DNA of 64,000 bases from Rhizobium sp. 007. Lineage in GTDB: Bacteria; Pseudomonadota; Alphaproteobacteria; Rhizobiales; Rhizobiaceae. Made by a program: the position numbers and the translations under genes. The stretch lies in NCBI RefSeq assembly GCF_015353075.1, contig NZ_CP064188.1, forward strand, positions 1,178,001-1,242,000. The letters run 5' to 3'. Within the stretch, counting starts at the first letter, position 1, and each line of letters starts with the position of its first letter. Shown in pieces: positions 9,038-17,909 of this stretch. The notes under the pieces were generated by a model. That model ran no database searches, had not been told where the DNA came from, and saw nothing but the letters and a program-made list of their open reading frames with translations.

Positions 9038-9275
9038 AAGGGCCTTGGCCTTTGGCGCGCCTACTCGCACGGCAGCGCTCTATCTGAATTTCTGCGACTT
9101 CTCGCGATATGCCCCCGACGAAAAGACATTGCGGAAGGGCAACCTCTGGGGCTGCCGGTCAATCTTTTGGCCTTTTGCCGTGTCGCAGGCGTCACGACCA
9201 CCACCGCCTTTGCCGGCGCGCGCCGCAAATCGGCTTTGCTACGTGGCTGTTCACCATGCCGATCGACAAAACGCA

Positions 9276-9506
9276 CTACGTGAATGCGACCAGCAATAAG
9301 AACGCTGCTCCGGCCGCGATCATGCCCACACCCAGCCAGTTCCTCGTCAATCCTAGAAATCGAACCCCTTGGCTTCTAGGTTCCAGTGTCCGCCCGCTAA
9401 GGGATGATTGGTGAGGGTCGCTGAGAGGCCGTCGGCCAAGAGCCTCCCGACACAGGAGGAGTATGCCGCATATGATGAAAATAGCGCCAATCGAGATTGT
9501 CCACAC
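9276..9506 (-). CDS. Small two-helix membrane protein of unknown function
   Basis: A protein of 76 residues with two predicted membrane helices: VWTISIGAIFIICGILLLC at the N-terminus and WLGVGMIAAGAAFLLLVAF at the C-terminus, joined by a polar loop rich in Arg and Pro. The frame is open to an ATG at 9533, but GTG 9506 is preceded by AGGAGGAG three bases away and starts directly at the first helix, so I prefer it. Both ends would lie on the same side of the membrane. It stands alone and I do not recognise a family. The strong ribosome binding site and clean topology argue that it is real. Confidence 0.65.
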   Translation of the reverse strand: MWTISIGAIFIICGILLLCREALGRRPLSDPHQSSLSGRTLEPRSQGVRFLGLTRNWLGVGMIAAGAAFLLLVAFT

Positions 9507-9749
9507 GGTCTCCTCCTCTTGATCTCGCCTCATAAAGTACCAAACTTCCGTGGGGCATAACTGTTCCTCTTTGCGCTTCCGAGTATCATAACGCTGCCGC
9601 CGCTCGAAGCCGACGAAGTCAGGCTGGTGGCAGTCGGCGATTGGCCAACGTCGTGTTGCTTCGCTTGATCAGGAGGATATCAGGGCCGTCGACACCTCAC
9701 ATGCAAGCTGACGGCAAAGCTTGCCCATCCTAACATGGAAAGGCGCCTT

Positions 9750-10082
9750 GTGAGCTTCAGACCACCACGATCGTTCTCGGATCGGCCGAATTCCGCATTC
9801 AGCCCTTTGAGCCCTTTGGAATACGAACTTGCCTCGGAGCGGGCCGATGCACTTGGTCGCCAAGGCCGTAAAGTCGAGGCGGCACTTGCAAAACTTGCCG
9901 CCTCGACAAAGAGCGATAATCGCACAGCTGATCGAGAAGGCCTCCTGAATGACGCCGCGGAGGCTGTCTGGGCATTGTTCATTCAGCGGGAGATCTGCGG
10001 ACTCCGCAACAACTGGGACCTCGTCACACGGTATGGGATTCCCGGCGAAGTGCTTGCGAGGGTCGGGGCCATACGGCGATGA
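9750..10082 (+). CDS. DUF6665-like conserved protein
   Basis: A soluble protein of 110 residues resembling the short alphaproteobacterial proteins grouped as DUF6665. The middle is helical and charged (LEYELASERADALGRQGRKV), and the end, RNNWDLVTRYGIPGEVLARV, looks like the conserved part. Function is unknown. The frame is open to ATG 9735, but GTG 9750 has GGAAAGG six bases upstream and gives the natural start VSFRPPRSF. It is a single gene with no operon partner. The minus-strand open frames over the same bases look like shadows. Confidence 0.7.
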   Translation: MSFRPPRSFSDRPNSAFSPLSPLEYELASERADALGRQGRKVEAALAKLAASTKSDNRTADREGLLNDAAEAVWALFIQREICGLRNNWDLVTRYGIPGEVLARVGAIRR

Positions 10083-10324
10083 ACTCATCAGGCTGGCCTC
10101 TATTCGACAGCAAAAGACATGTGCGTTCGCAGCACGCGACCGTCATTGCCAGAAAATTTAGAATGTCAGAGAAGCGCGAAGACTAACCATGGGCGCCACG
10201 CAGAACTCGGCTGCAAGAAGTCGTCAATGAAACCACGCAAAGGCGGTACTCGCCATGCCTATACCAGAAGCTTCAGCTGACGTCGCTAAGCGGCTGCCGC
10301 CGCGATGTATCGCCACGGCCGCCA

Positions 10325-11098
10325 TTAAATGTTGCGTGCCGCGAGGATCCAGTCTGCCGCAGCAGAGATATCGTCGACCGTTGCAGTTGGCGAAGGCTTA
10401 AATCGTGTGTCGTCCCCGCGACGATACTTGCCTGTGCGGACGAGCACTGCTTTGGAAAGTCCGGCCTGCAAGGCACCCGCGACGTCCGTTTCCGCGTCGT
10501 CGCCCACCATGACGGCCTTTGCTTTCGGACAATTCATGCTGGCGAGCGCGGACAGGAAGAATTCGGGTGACGGCTTTCCCAGGATAGTGGCACGCCTCTG
10601 ACTTGCGAACTCCAGCGCCGCGATGAACGCGCCCGCGTCGAGACTGAGTTTGCCGTCAACATCCTGGAACGTCCGGTTTGGCGCGAGCCCTAGGAATTCC
10701 GCGCCTGTGACCAGCTCGCGAAATGCGGCATTCAGGGTCTGGTAATCGAAAGCCTCGCCGGCGTCGCCGACAACAAGAGCCTTCTGTGGCCCTCCTGCCA
10801 GGTCGTGGAAATCCAGCGCGAGATCGGGATGAACCAACAGGTATGGCGATCGATCGTGCTTATCGAGCCACTCCCGCGCGGCTTGCGCCGGAGTAAAGAG
10901 CTCATCGCTTGTGGCGTAAAGTCCAAGTCCTGCAAGTCGCTGCAAGAGCGCCTGCTTGTTCGAGCGTGTCGTATTGCTCACGAACCGGATGAGTAGGCCG
11001 GCTTCGCGCAAGCGCGCAACAGCATCGGTAGCGCCCGGTATGACTTCCTCGCCGTCATAGATAACGCCAGCGAGATCCAGAAGTACTCCGCTGATCAT
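10325..11098 (-). CDS. HAD-superfamily hydrolase, subfamily IIA (NagD/LHPP-like)
   Basis: Predicted cytoplasmic phosphatase of 257 residues. Motif I is DLAGVIYDG (nucleophile Asp8 expected), motif II is SNTTRSN (about residues 40-46), and Lys plus motif III/IV are seen in LGKPSPEFF and MVGDDAETDVAGA. In motif I the second Asp of the usual DxDG core is replaced: DLAGVIYDG has Ala where an Asp normally acts as general acid. This is also seen in the LHPP/TIGR01458 group, to which the whole protein is closest. Likely substrates are small phosphomonoesters, pyrophosphate or phosphoramidates. It is a single gene. Confidence 0.85.
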   Translation of the reverse strand: MISGVLLDLAGVIYDGEEVIPGATDAVARLREAGLLIRFVSNTTRSNKQALLQRLAGLGLYATSDELFTPAQAAREWLDKHDRSPYLLVHPDLALDFHDLAGGPQKALVVGDAGEAFDYQTLNAAFRELVTGAEFLGLAPNRTFQDVDGKLSLDAGAFIAALEFASQRRATILGKPSPEFFLSALASMNCPKAKAVMVGDDAETDVAGALQAGLSKAVLVRTGKYRRGDDTRFKPSPTATVDDISAAADWILAARNI

Positions 11099-11554
11099 GG
11101 ACGGAGAATGAACGCCGAAGCATCGTGCGTCAAATTTAGGAATTCGGCAGAGATCTTATCGCGAATCCGTGGGCGACAAGGAAGTCGCCGGTCTTGTCAC
11201 TCAACCCACTGACTTTCGCGACCGACTTCCGCATCCGCCTCGTGGCCGTCGGTGATATTTGCGGCCTATTTGCGGTGAGGGCAAACCCACAGAATGGCGC
11301 GAGGATCGTCGTCTTTAAGGCGCAGCGCGCTATGCTGATGCGTTTTTCACGCACGCCTGCATTACCGCTATATCGAGCTCATCAAGCGCATGGGCCTTCG
11401 AAGAGTACGAGCTCTCCCGCAACAATATTACCTGGTGTAATCGCTCCGTCATGCTGCAGGAGGGGATGGCGCTACTATGGCTTCAAAATCCCGTCATGCT
11501 GGCATGAAATAAATTGCGATGCGTGGCATGATGCGGGGCACATCGGAGAGAGAT
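11099..11554. other. Intergenic stretch without a supportable gene
   Basis: Open frames on both strands here are short, overlapping and unlike known proteins. No repeat or RNA gene stands out. The last part must contain the promoter and leader of the polyphosphate kinase 2 gene. The segment just before 11500 is locally AT-richer than its surroundings, consistent with a promoter, but I cannot assign -35/-10 boxes with confidence. Confidence 0.4.
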
Positions 11555-12475
11555 ATGAATACGTCAAAGGATGATCTCGATAAACCAGACTGGCTGGAAG
11601 CCGAATTGGCCGATACGCTCGACGAGGACTACGAACTCGAGCTCTCCGAACCGGCGCTGTCAGAAGAAATCCGTAAGATCTATCGCACGTCGCATCCGCC
11701 CCCGATGCCGCGTGTCGATTACTTCCGCGCTCTTCTGGCGCTGCAGGCCGAGCTGATCAAATTGCAGGACTGGGTCTCCTATCACAGGGAGAAGGTCGTC
11801 GTGATCTTCGAGGGACGCGACTCGGCCGGCAAGGGCGGCGTGATCAAGCGCATCACGCAGCGGCTCAACCCTCGCGTGGTGAGAGTGGTGGCGCTGCCGG
11901 CTCCTTCGGACCGAGAGAAAACCCAATGGTATTTCCAGCGTTACGTGCCACATCTGCCGGCCGGTGGCGAGATCGTGCTCTTCGATCGGTCCTGGTATAA
12001 TCGGTCCGGCGTTGAGCGCGTCATGGGGTTTGCGACCGAAGACCAGGTGGAACAATTCTTCAACGATGTGCCCGAGTTCGAGCGCATGCTGGTGCGCTCC
12101 GGCATCCGGCTGGTCAAATACTGGTTCTCGATCACTGACGAGGAACAGCAGATGCGTTTTTTGATGCGCATCCACGATCCTCTGAAGCAGTGGAAGCTGT
12201 CGCCGATGGACTTGCAATCGCGCGTGCGCTGGGAAGCCTATACCAAGGCAAAGGAAGAGACCTTCGCCCGCACGAATATCGCTGAGGCGCCCTGGTACAT
12301 CGTCGAGGGCAACGACAAGAAGCGGGCCCGCCTCAACTGCATCGACCACCTGCTTAAGCAGATTCCTTACGAAGACGTGCCGCATGAGAACATCACGCTC
12401 CCAGAGCGCGTGTTTAACCCCGACTACGAACGCAAGGTCCTCCCGCCGGAGCTCTACGTGCCGCCGAAATACTGA
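11555..12475 (+). CDS. ppk2: Polyphosphate kinase 2 family protein
   Basis: Cytoplasmic kinase of 306 residues that transfers phosphate between polyphosphate and nucleoside diphosphates. The Walker A loop is FEGRDSAGKGGVIKR and the Walker B/lid region is LFDRSWYNRSGVERVMGF, both diagnostic for PPK2. The conserved KYWFSITDEEQQMRF and WKLSPMDLQSRVRWEAY follow. The N-terminal 60 residues are acidic and family-specific. ATG 11555 follows CGGAGAGAGAT; the longer frame from 11519 adds an unlikely peptide. One-domain length fits the class that mainly makes GTP or ATP from GDP or ADP and polyphosphate. It is an isolated gene. Confidence 0.93.
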   Translation: MNTSKDDLDKPDWLEAELADTLDEDYELELSEPALSEEIRKIYRTSHPPPMPRVDYFRALLALQAELIKLQDWVSYHREKVVVIFEGRDSAGKGGVIKRITQRLNPRVVRVVALPAPSDREKTQWYFQRYVPHLPAGGEIVLFDRSWYNRSGVERVMGFATEDQVEQFFNDVPEFERMLVRSGIRLVKYWFSITDEEQQMRFLMRIHDPLKQWKLSPMDLQSRVRWEAYTKAKEETFARTNIAEAPWYIVEGNDKKRARLNCIDHLLKQIPYEDVPHENITLPERVFNPDYERKVLPPELYVPPKY

Positions 12476-12699
12476 TGCCAGCCCAAAAGCATCAAGACAC
12501 TGTGCGGATCGCGCAACCTTCTTAGCTGCTGGCTCGTCGTCTACTGTTCCCGCCAGGAGAAGGTAATGCTGTTGGAAAAGGCTTCCGTCTGCGTAGAGAT
12601 GACGGATATCTTCTCGCCTTCAGCACAATCCACACGACCACGGCAGCGTTGTCGTTGTCGTCGCCACGGGTTGTCACGTACATCCGGGCACAATTCTGC

Positions 12700-13017
12700 C
12701 TACTGCTTCGGAAAATCCGGCGGGATTACGGGCGTATTGCCAATAGGCGGCGCAGGCTTGACAAGGTCTCCGTCGCCGATGGACGGCGGCTTTAGCACGC
12801 CGTTGCAATCAGACAATTTCGAGGTATCCGACCAATCCGTAAGTCCTGAATTGCCGTTCTCAAGGGCGCGCGCCCGGTTCTGCTGCTGATCTGGCGCCTG
12901 GCAGCGATCCGACTGACTGGCGAGCGGTTGGGCAACCGCCAATCCGCACAGAAGTCCGACGGCACATGCGCCGATGCGCTTCGTGCAATTGACGACATTT
13001 TCTTGAATGGAGAGCAT
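12700..13017 (-). CDS. Small secreted protein of unknown function
   Basis: A 105-residue protein with a Sec-type signal: a basic start (CTKRIG), the hydrophobic core ACAVGLLCGLAVA and a cleavage site near VAQPLAS. The mature part is small, polar, has two cysteines (DRCQAPD, LSDCNGV) and ends in a Pro-rich tail PPIGNTPVIPPDFPKQ. The ATG is preceded by AAGGAGGGTTC, a very strong ribosome binding site, which makes expression likely. It is a single gene and I know no function. Two conserved-looking cysteines could form a disulfide in the periplasm. Confidence 0.75.
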   Translation of the reverse strand: MLSIQENVVNCTKRIGACAVGLLCGLAVAQPLASQSDRCQAPDQQQNRARALENGNSGLTDWSDTSKLSDCNGVLKPPSIGDGDLVKPAPPIGNTPVIPPDFPKQ

Positions 13018-13259
13018 GAACCCTCCTTAGTTCGCTGTCGTGGAAACACTTTGGAATATCAAATGTTCCGAATGTGTTCGCGCGGCGGTCAATCGACGCG
13101 AATCGTCCGATTTTGTGCCCGATGCTTTTGTCGCTGCCAACATCGAAGCGCACATGCTAGCGTGACTGTCGAAGCAGTGCCGCCAGTCTGTCAACTCGGC
13201 TCGACCTTGCTGAACGCGGCTTTGGGATCGCTGCCAAAGCATATATTGGCGTGCCGTCA

Positions 13260-13862
13260 CTATGAACCAAGCACTGTGTCGCTTTCATGCGCCCCCAGCG
13301 TGTCCGATAGCCGTTCGGTGACATACCGCATAAGATCGGGTGTGGCGCGATCGAAGCCGTAGACCCAGTCGGGGAAATTCAGCGACTCCTGCACGGCCCA
13401 GATGTCATCGTGCCGATCGGGCGGCAGGATGCCGGCAGGGTCCCCGACGGCCACCCATCCGATCGGCACCGTGGTCCCAGGATCGAGCCGGGTGCGCAAA
13501 TGCACCGTAGCGTGGACGCGTACCTCGCTGCCGTGGCCGACCCGGGCGCCATGGAAGATCGCAGCCCCGGTCGCGACGAATACCTCGTTCTCGAGCTCTG
13601 CGCCGGTCACATGCGCGTTCGGACCGATCAGGCAATAGTCACCGATCAAGCAGGAGTGTCGGGGGCTGCCGCGCACAACGGCGTTCTCCATGACGATGCA
13701 GCAGCGGCCGATGCGGATGGCGCCACCTCCTTCTCCGATGATGCGCGCGCCATGCAATATGCGTGCGCCCGGGCCAATGGTGACGTCACCGCAAATTGCA
13801 TCAGGCGCGACCCACGCGGCTGGGTCGATCTTAGGACGCTTGCCCTGGTGTCCAATGAGCAT
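13260..13862 (-). CDS. Gamma-carbonic anhydrase-like left-handed beta-helix protein
   Basis: A hexapeptide-repeat protein of 200 residues. Repeats of the [LIV]-G-x-x-x-x type run from WVAPDAICGDVTIGPGARI through AHVTGAELENEVFVATGAAI to VGHGSEVRVHATVH, building a left-handed beta-helix trimer. Candidate zinc-binding histidines are in RHSCLIGDY, AIFHGARVGHG and VHATVHL, though their spacing differs from classical CamH, so enzyme activity is uncertain. The ATG has GGAGGAAGGCAT in front. The C-terminal helix (DDIWAVQESLNFPDWVYGFD) is typical of the YrdA/PaaY-like branch. It is a single gene. Confidence 0.85.
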   Translation of the reverse strand: MLIGHQGKRPKIDPAAWVAPDAICGDVTIGPGARILHGARIIGEGGGAIRIGRCCIVMENAVVRGSPRHSCLIGDYCLIGPNAHVTGAELENEVFVATGAAIFHGARVGHGSEVRVHATVHLRTRLDPGTTVPIGWVAVGDPAGILPPDRHDDIWAVQESLNFPDWVYGFDRATPDLMRYVTERLSDTLGAHESDTVLGS

Positions 13863-14152
13863 ATGCCTTCCTCCAGATGACGTTTCGTTTTGGAAAAAGC
13901 GATCCGAACAAACCTCGTCGCCAACCTCGCAACGCTAATGTGTGAGTGTCCTGACGCGCGGGGTAATGGCGGAACTGTCCCCCAATCGAGAATCAAGAAT
14001 TGACGGCCTCGTCCTCGATATAGTCTCCCATCGACGTCGAGCGAGAGACAGATTCACTATTCGATTGACACCATAAGAGCCGCCGTTCAGGTTCGGCACC
14101 GATGAAACCGAGCTCTACCCCCACGTATTGAAAACCCTGAGAAGGCCAAGAC

Positions 14153-14887
14153 ATGACGATCACTCTTTCCGGCAAGACCGTTCTGATCACAGCGGCAGCG
14201 CAAGGCATCGGCCGTGCCAGCGCAATCGCCTTTCAGCAGGCCGGGGCAAAGGTTCACGCGACGGATATCAATGCGAATGCGCTGGCAACGCTTGCCGCCG
14301 ACACCGGGGTGTCGACGCACAAGCTGAACGTGCTCGACGAAGGGGCGGTGAAGGCATTGGTCGCTGAAATCGGCGCGGTCGACGTGCTCTTCAACTGCGC
14401 CGGCTTCGTGCACGCCGGATCCATTTTGGAAATGCAGGATGCCGACCTGGAATTTGCTTTCGACCTCAATGTCAAGGCGATGATCCGCACGATCCGCGCC
14501 GTGCTTCCCGGCATGCTGGAGCGGAAGGACGGGTCGATCATCAACATGGCTTCGGTTGCCTCCAGCATCAAGGGTGTGCCGAACCGCTTTGCCTATGGCG
14601 TCACAAAAGCGGCGGTGATTGGCCTTACGAAATCCGTTGCCGCCGATTACGTCGCCGAGGGCGTCCGCTGCAATGCCATTTGCCCCGGCACGGTCGAAAG
14701 CCCGTCGCTGCAGGATCGCATGCGCGCGCAGGGCGACTATGATGCAGCCCGCGCTGCCTTTATTTCTCGCCAGCCGATGGGCCGTCTCGGCACGCCGGAA
14801 GAGATTGCCGACCTTGCCGTCTATCTTGCCGGTGCTACCTATACCAGTGGACAGGCCTACGCGATCGACGGCGGCTGGACGATCTGA
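14153..14887 (+). CDS. Short-chain dehydrogenase, probable 2-keto-3-deoxy-L-fuconate dehydrogenase
   Basis: NAD(P)-dependent cytoplasmic oxidoreductase of 244 residues. It has the cofactor motif TAAAQGIGRASA (residues 13-24), Asp39 in VHATDINA favouring NAD, NCAGFVHAG, and the catalytic Ser-Tyr-Lys in MASVASSIKGVPNRFAYGVTK (Tyr-x-x-x-Lys as YGVTK). It lies 26 bases before the fuconate dehydratase gene with good Shine-Dalgarnos on both, so they form an operon. In the non-phosphorylated L-fucose route an SDR of this type oxidises 2-keto-3-deoxy-L-fuconate. An alternative is hydroxybutyrate dehydrogenase-like activity. Confidence 0.88.
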   Translation: MTITLSGKTVLITAAAQGIGRASAIAFQQAGAKVHATDINANALATLAADTGVSTHKLNVLDEGAVKALVAEIGAVDVLFNCAGFVHAGSILEMQDADLEFAFDLNVKAMIRTIRAVLPGMLERKDGSIINMASVASSIKGVPNRFAYGVTKAAVIGLTKSVAADYVAEGVRCNAICPGTVESPSLQDRMRAQGDYDAARAAFISRQPMGRLGTPEEIADLAVYLAGATYTSGQAYAIDGGWTI

Positions 14888-14913
14888 CCGCCCGGCCAGT
14901 TCGGGAGGAACCC

Positions 14914-16191
14914 ATGACAGGCATTACCGGCCTTCGTGTCTTTGATCTTCGCTTTCCCACTTCGCAAAGCCTCGACGGCTCCGATGCGATGAATCCGGAC
15001 CCGGACTATTCGGCGGCCTACGTTATTCTGGATACGGACGAGCCGGGGCTTTCGGGCCACGGGCTCACGTTCACGATCGGCCGCGGCAACGACATCTGCT
15101 GCCTGGCAATAAAGGCGATGGAGCATTTGGTTGTCGGCGCAGATCTTAGCCAGGTTCTCGCCAATCCAGGTGGATTCTGGCGGCATCTGACAGGCGACAG
15201 CCAGCTTCGCTGGATTGGTCCGGAGAAGGGCGCCATCCATTTGGCGACGGGGGCCGTGGTCAACGCTGTCTGGGATCTTCTCGCGAAGCAGGCGGAAAAG
15301 CCTGTGTGGCGGCTGGTCGCGGAGATGGCGGCGGAGGAAATCGCAGACATCGTCGACTACCGCTACCTCACCGACGTGCTGACGCGCGACGAGGCGGTCA
15401 CGATCCTGAAACATGCCGGGGCGGGGAAGGCCGAGCGGATCGCAACGCTCGAGAAAGAAGGTTACGCCTGCTACACGACCTCTGCCGGCTGGCTCGGATA
15501 TGATGATGCAAAGCTGCGCCGTCTCTGTCAGGAAGCGATCGACGCAGGTTTCAACCATGTAAAGATGAAGGTCGGCCGCGATCTCCAGGATGATATCCGC
15601 CGTCTGCGTATCGCCCGCGAGGTGATTGGCCCGGATCGATACCTGATGATCGATGCCAATCAGGTCTGGGAGGTTAAGCAGGCAATCGACTGGGTGAAGG
15701 AACTAGCCTTCGCCGAGCCCTATTTCATCGAGGAGCCGACAAGTCCCGATGACGTGGCCGGACACCGGAAAATTCGTGAGGCCATCCGACCGGTCAAGGT
15801 CGCAACCGGCGAGATGTGCCAAAACCGGATCATGTTCAAGCAATTCATCGCCGAAGGCGCGATCGACATCGTGCAGATCGATTCCTGCCGCATGGGCGGC
15901 CTGAACGAGGTGCTGGCCGTGCTGCTGATCGCCGCAAAATACCGTCTGCCGGTCTGGCCGCATGCGGGCGGCGTCGGCCTTTGCGAATATGTGCAACATC
16001 TGTCAATGATCGACTACGTTGCCGTGTCCGGTAGCAAGGACGGCCGCGTGATCGAGTATGTCGATCATTTGCACGAACACTTCCTCGACCCGTGCGTGAT
16101 CAAGGACGCGGCCTATATGCCGCCGTCAAAGCCTGGTTTTTCAGTTGAAATGAAGGCGCAGTCGATCACCGACTACACCTTCAAGGGCTGA
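14914..16191 (+). CDS. L-fuconate dehydratase (enolase superfamily)
   Basis: Mandelate-racemase-subgroup enzyme of 425 residues that removes water from L-fuconate to give 2-keto-3-deoxy-L-fuconate. The second-strand acid/base motif KMK is at residues 217-219, metal ligands follow in LMIDANQ (Asp247), FIEEPTS and ATGEMCQN, and the catalytic His is in WPHAGGVGLCEYVQH. Length and start (MTGITGLRVFDLRFPTS) match the fuconate dehydratase branch closely. GGGAGGAA precedes the ATG. It is the middle enzyme of the cluster, between the SDR and, further on, the lactonase-like amidohydrolase. Confidence 0.92.
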   Translation: MTGITGLRVFDLRFPTSQSLDGSDAMNPDPDYSAAYVILDTDEPGLSGHGLTFTIGRGNDICCLAIKAMEHLVVGADLSQVLANPGGFWRHLTGDSQLRWIGPEKGAIHLATGAVVNAVWDLLAKQAEKPVWRLVAEMAAEEIADIVDYRYLTDVLTRDEAVTILKHAGAGKAERIATLEKEGYACYTTSAGWLGYDDAKLRRLCQEAIDAGFNHVKMKVGRDLQDDIRRLRIAREVIGPDRYLMIDANQVWEVKQAIDWVKELAFAEPYFIEEPTSPDDVAGHRKIREAIRPVKVATGEMCQNRIMFKQFIAEGAIDIVQIDSCRMGGLNEVLAVLLIAAKYRLPVWPHAGGVGLCEYVQHLSMIDYVAVSGSKDGRVIEYVDHLHEHFLDPCVIKDAAYMPPSKPGFSVEMKAQSITDYTFKG

Positions 16192-16195
16192 TATT

Positions 16196-17206
16196 TCAGG
16201 CAGCGCGCTGCTCTGTGCTCTGAATGGCGGCTAGCTTCCAGTCGCTGCCGGTCCTGCGTACAAAGGTCCAGATTTCGGTGCTTTCGCCGGGGTGGCGATC
16301 GTCACCGGAAACGACGCGGCCGCTGTCACGATCGACCATTGCGTCGATCGACGAATAGCGCATTGCAAGCGTTGCATAATCCTGACCGTCCTCGCGCCAG
16401 GCTTCGGCAATGTCACCCTGCAGCAGCTTGACGTCCGAGACGCGGTTGCGCACGCCGTTGGTGGCATTTTCGCCGAGTTCTTCGGCAAGATAGGACATGG
16501 CTTCGGGCGTTGTCAGCTTGCGCAACGTATTATAGTCCTCGGCGCCGTAGGCGGTCTGCACCTTGGTCAGCAGCTCCTCGAACTGATCCAGATCGGCCTG
16601 CGCCAAGCCGATTTCGTCGCTTGGTCTGTCGTTGCGCTGTTGCTGCTGTTGATAGCCTGCAGCACCTGAGCCCATCGCCGGAATGTTAAACGACGAATTG
16701 CTGTTAGACGACATATTGCTGTAGGACGAGGCACTCCGGCCGCCTGCCGCACCGTAGGACGGCTGGCGTCGATTGGCAAAGAAGCGCATGGCAAGCATGA
16801 CTGCGCCGAAGATCAGGGCAATCTGCAGCAGCATGCCGAGGAACCCGAAGCCGCCACCGAAACCGTGGCCGAGGAGCATGCCGAGCAGGCCGCCGGCTAT
16901 CAGGCCGCCTATCATCGAACGACCAAACCCCCCGAAGAGACCGCCGGAACGCTGCGCGTTAGCAGGCTGTTGGGCGGCAGCGGGGGTCTGTGGGCGCGGC
17001 GTCATCGAACGTTCCATCGGCGCGGCCGGAGCAGGCGCCGTGCGTGTGACCGGGGGCGCCTGGAAGGTGCGCGTTCCGCGGCTGCCGAACCCGCCAAAAC
17101 CTCCGGCGCGGCGCGCCTCGGCATCGCTATAGGCAGCAAAAACGGTAGCGCTCGTCAGAACGGCTATCGCCGCAATCTTGGCAAAACGCGAAACGGCACT
17201 CTGCAT
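16196..17206 (-). CDS. Tim44-domain protein, secreted or membrane-anchored
   Basis: A Tim44/TimA-like protein of about 336 residues. It begins with a signal or anchor (AKIAAIAVLTSATVFAAYSD), then a Gly/Arg/Pro/Ala-rich low-complexity stretch, two hydrophobic Gly-rich helices (MIGGLIAGGLLGMLLGHGFG and FLGMLLQIALIFGAVMLAM), a Gln-rich linker, and a C-terminal Tim44 fold starting near LAQADLDQFEELLTKVQTAY. Two ATGs (17209 and 17206) follow AGGAGAT; the second has the better spacing. The longer open frame to 17305 is unlikely. It is convergent with the fuconate dehydratase gene, four bases apart, and splits the fucose cluster. Function in bacteria is unclear. Confidence 0.87.
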   Translation of the reverse strand: MQSAVSRFAKIAAIAVLTSATVFAAYSDAEARRAGGFGGFGSRGTRTFQAPPVTRTAPAPAAPMERSMTPRPQTPAAAQQPANAQRSGGLFGGFGRSMIGGLIAGGLLGMLLGHGFGGGFGFLGMLLQIALIFGAVMLAMRFFANRRQPSYGAAGGRSASSYSNMSSNSNSSFNIPAMGSGAAGYQQQQQRNDRPSDEIGLAQADLDQFEELLTKVQTAYGAEDYNTLRKLTTPEAMSYLAEELGENATNGVRNRVSDVKLLQGDIAEAWREDGQDYATLAMRYSSIDAMVDRDSGRVVSGDDRHPGESTEIWTFVRRTGSDWKLAAIQSTEQRAA

Positions 17207-17291
17207 CATATCTCCTGTCATGCAACAACCATGGCATGTTTGCGAGCTAATATAGGTGTTCTCTTGACAATTTGAAGTTCGCCGACTCGAC

Positions 17292-17750
17292 TTATTGACA
17301 GACATCGACCCATTTGGCTCTGGTGAGTTCGGCCAGCCGTTCCGTCGCGATACGGACCGCCGAATGCGTGGAACCGGCGGCCGGCACGACTTCGTCGAAA
17401 CGCTTCAATGAAACATCGCAATAGACTGGAATTGGGGCGGGCAATCCAAAGGGGCAGACACCGCCCACCGGATGGCTGGTGACTTCCAGGACTTCTTCCG
17501 GTCCCAGCATGCGGCCCTTGCCGCCGAATGCATCCTTGAATTTCCGGTTGTCGAGGCGAGCCGTGCCGCTTGCGACAACGAGCATCGTCTCATCGCCGAC
17601 CCTGAGGCAGATCGTTTTGGCGATCTGCCCCGGCTCGACTCCGTGCGCTTCTGCCGCAAGCGCCACCGTCGACGAGCTTTCGGCGGTTTCGATGATTTCG
17701 ATCTCAGGTGCATGTGCGCTGAAAAATGCGCGGACGGATTCAAAGCTCAT
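17292..17750 (-). CDS. YbaK/EbsC-family aminoacyl-tRNA deacylase
   Basis: A 152-residue single-domain protein of the YbaK/ProX/PrdX group, which hydrolyses mischarged tRNAs in trans. The conserved pieces are seen: AAEAHGVEPGQIAKTICLRV with the key Lys, VVASGTARLDNRKFKDAFG, the loop VTSHPVGGVCPFGLP (the GxxxPxG signature) and VYCDVSLKRFDEVVPAAGS. It is encoded opposite to the fucose genes and followed by the Tim44 protein, without obvious link to either. The Shine-Dalgarno at the ATG is weak but the start suits the family. Confidence 0.88.
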   Translation of the reverse strand: MSFESVRAFFSAHAPEIEIIETAESSSTVALAAEAHGVEPGQIAKTICLRVGDETMLVVASGTARLDNRKFKDAFGGKGRMLGPEEVLEVTSHPVGGVCPFGLPAPIPVYCDVSLKRFDEVVPAAGSTHSAVRIATERLAELTRAKWVDVCQ

Positions 17751-17909
17751 GGGCGGATACAGGACCAGAACGATCGGGATCTAAATGACCTTGGAAAGTA
17801 TCTGATGCTAGAGGAATTTCAATCGCATTTCGAACCTGAATGCACTTGCGATCCGGCCGGTTTTCTGAGCTTCTTTGTCGCGCCGAGAGACATTTGAGGG
17901 AGGAAAGCG

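Noticed and set aside
11194..11554. Plus-strand open frame before the PPK2 gene
   Set aside because: No family likeness and no good start, and it overlaps the real PPK2 start in another frame.
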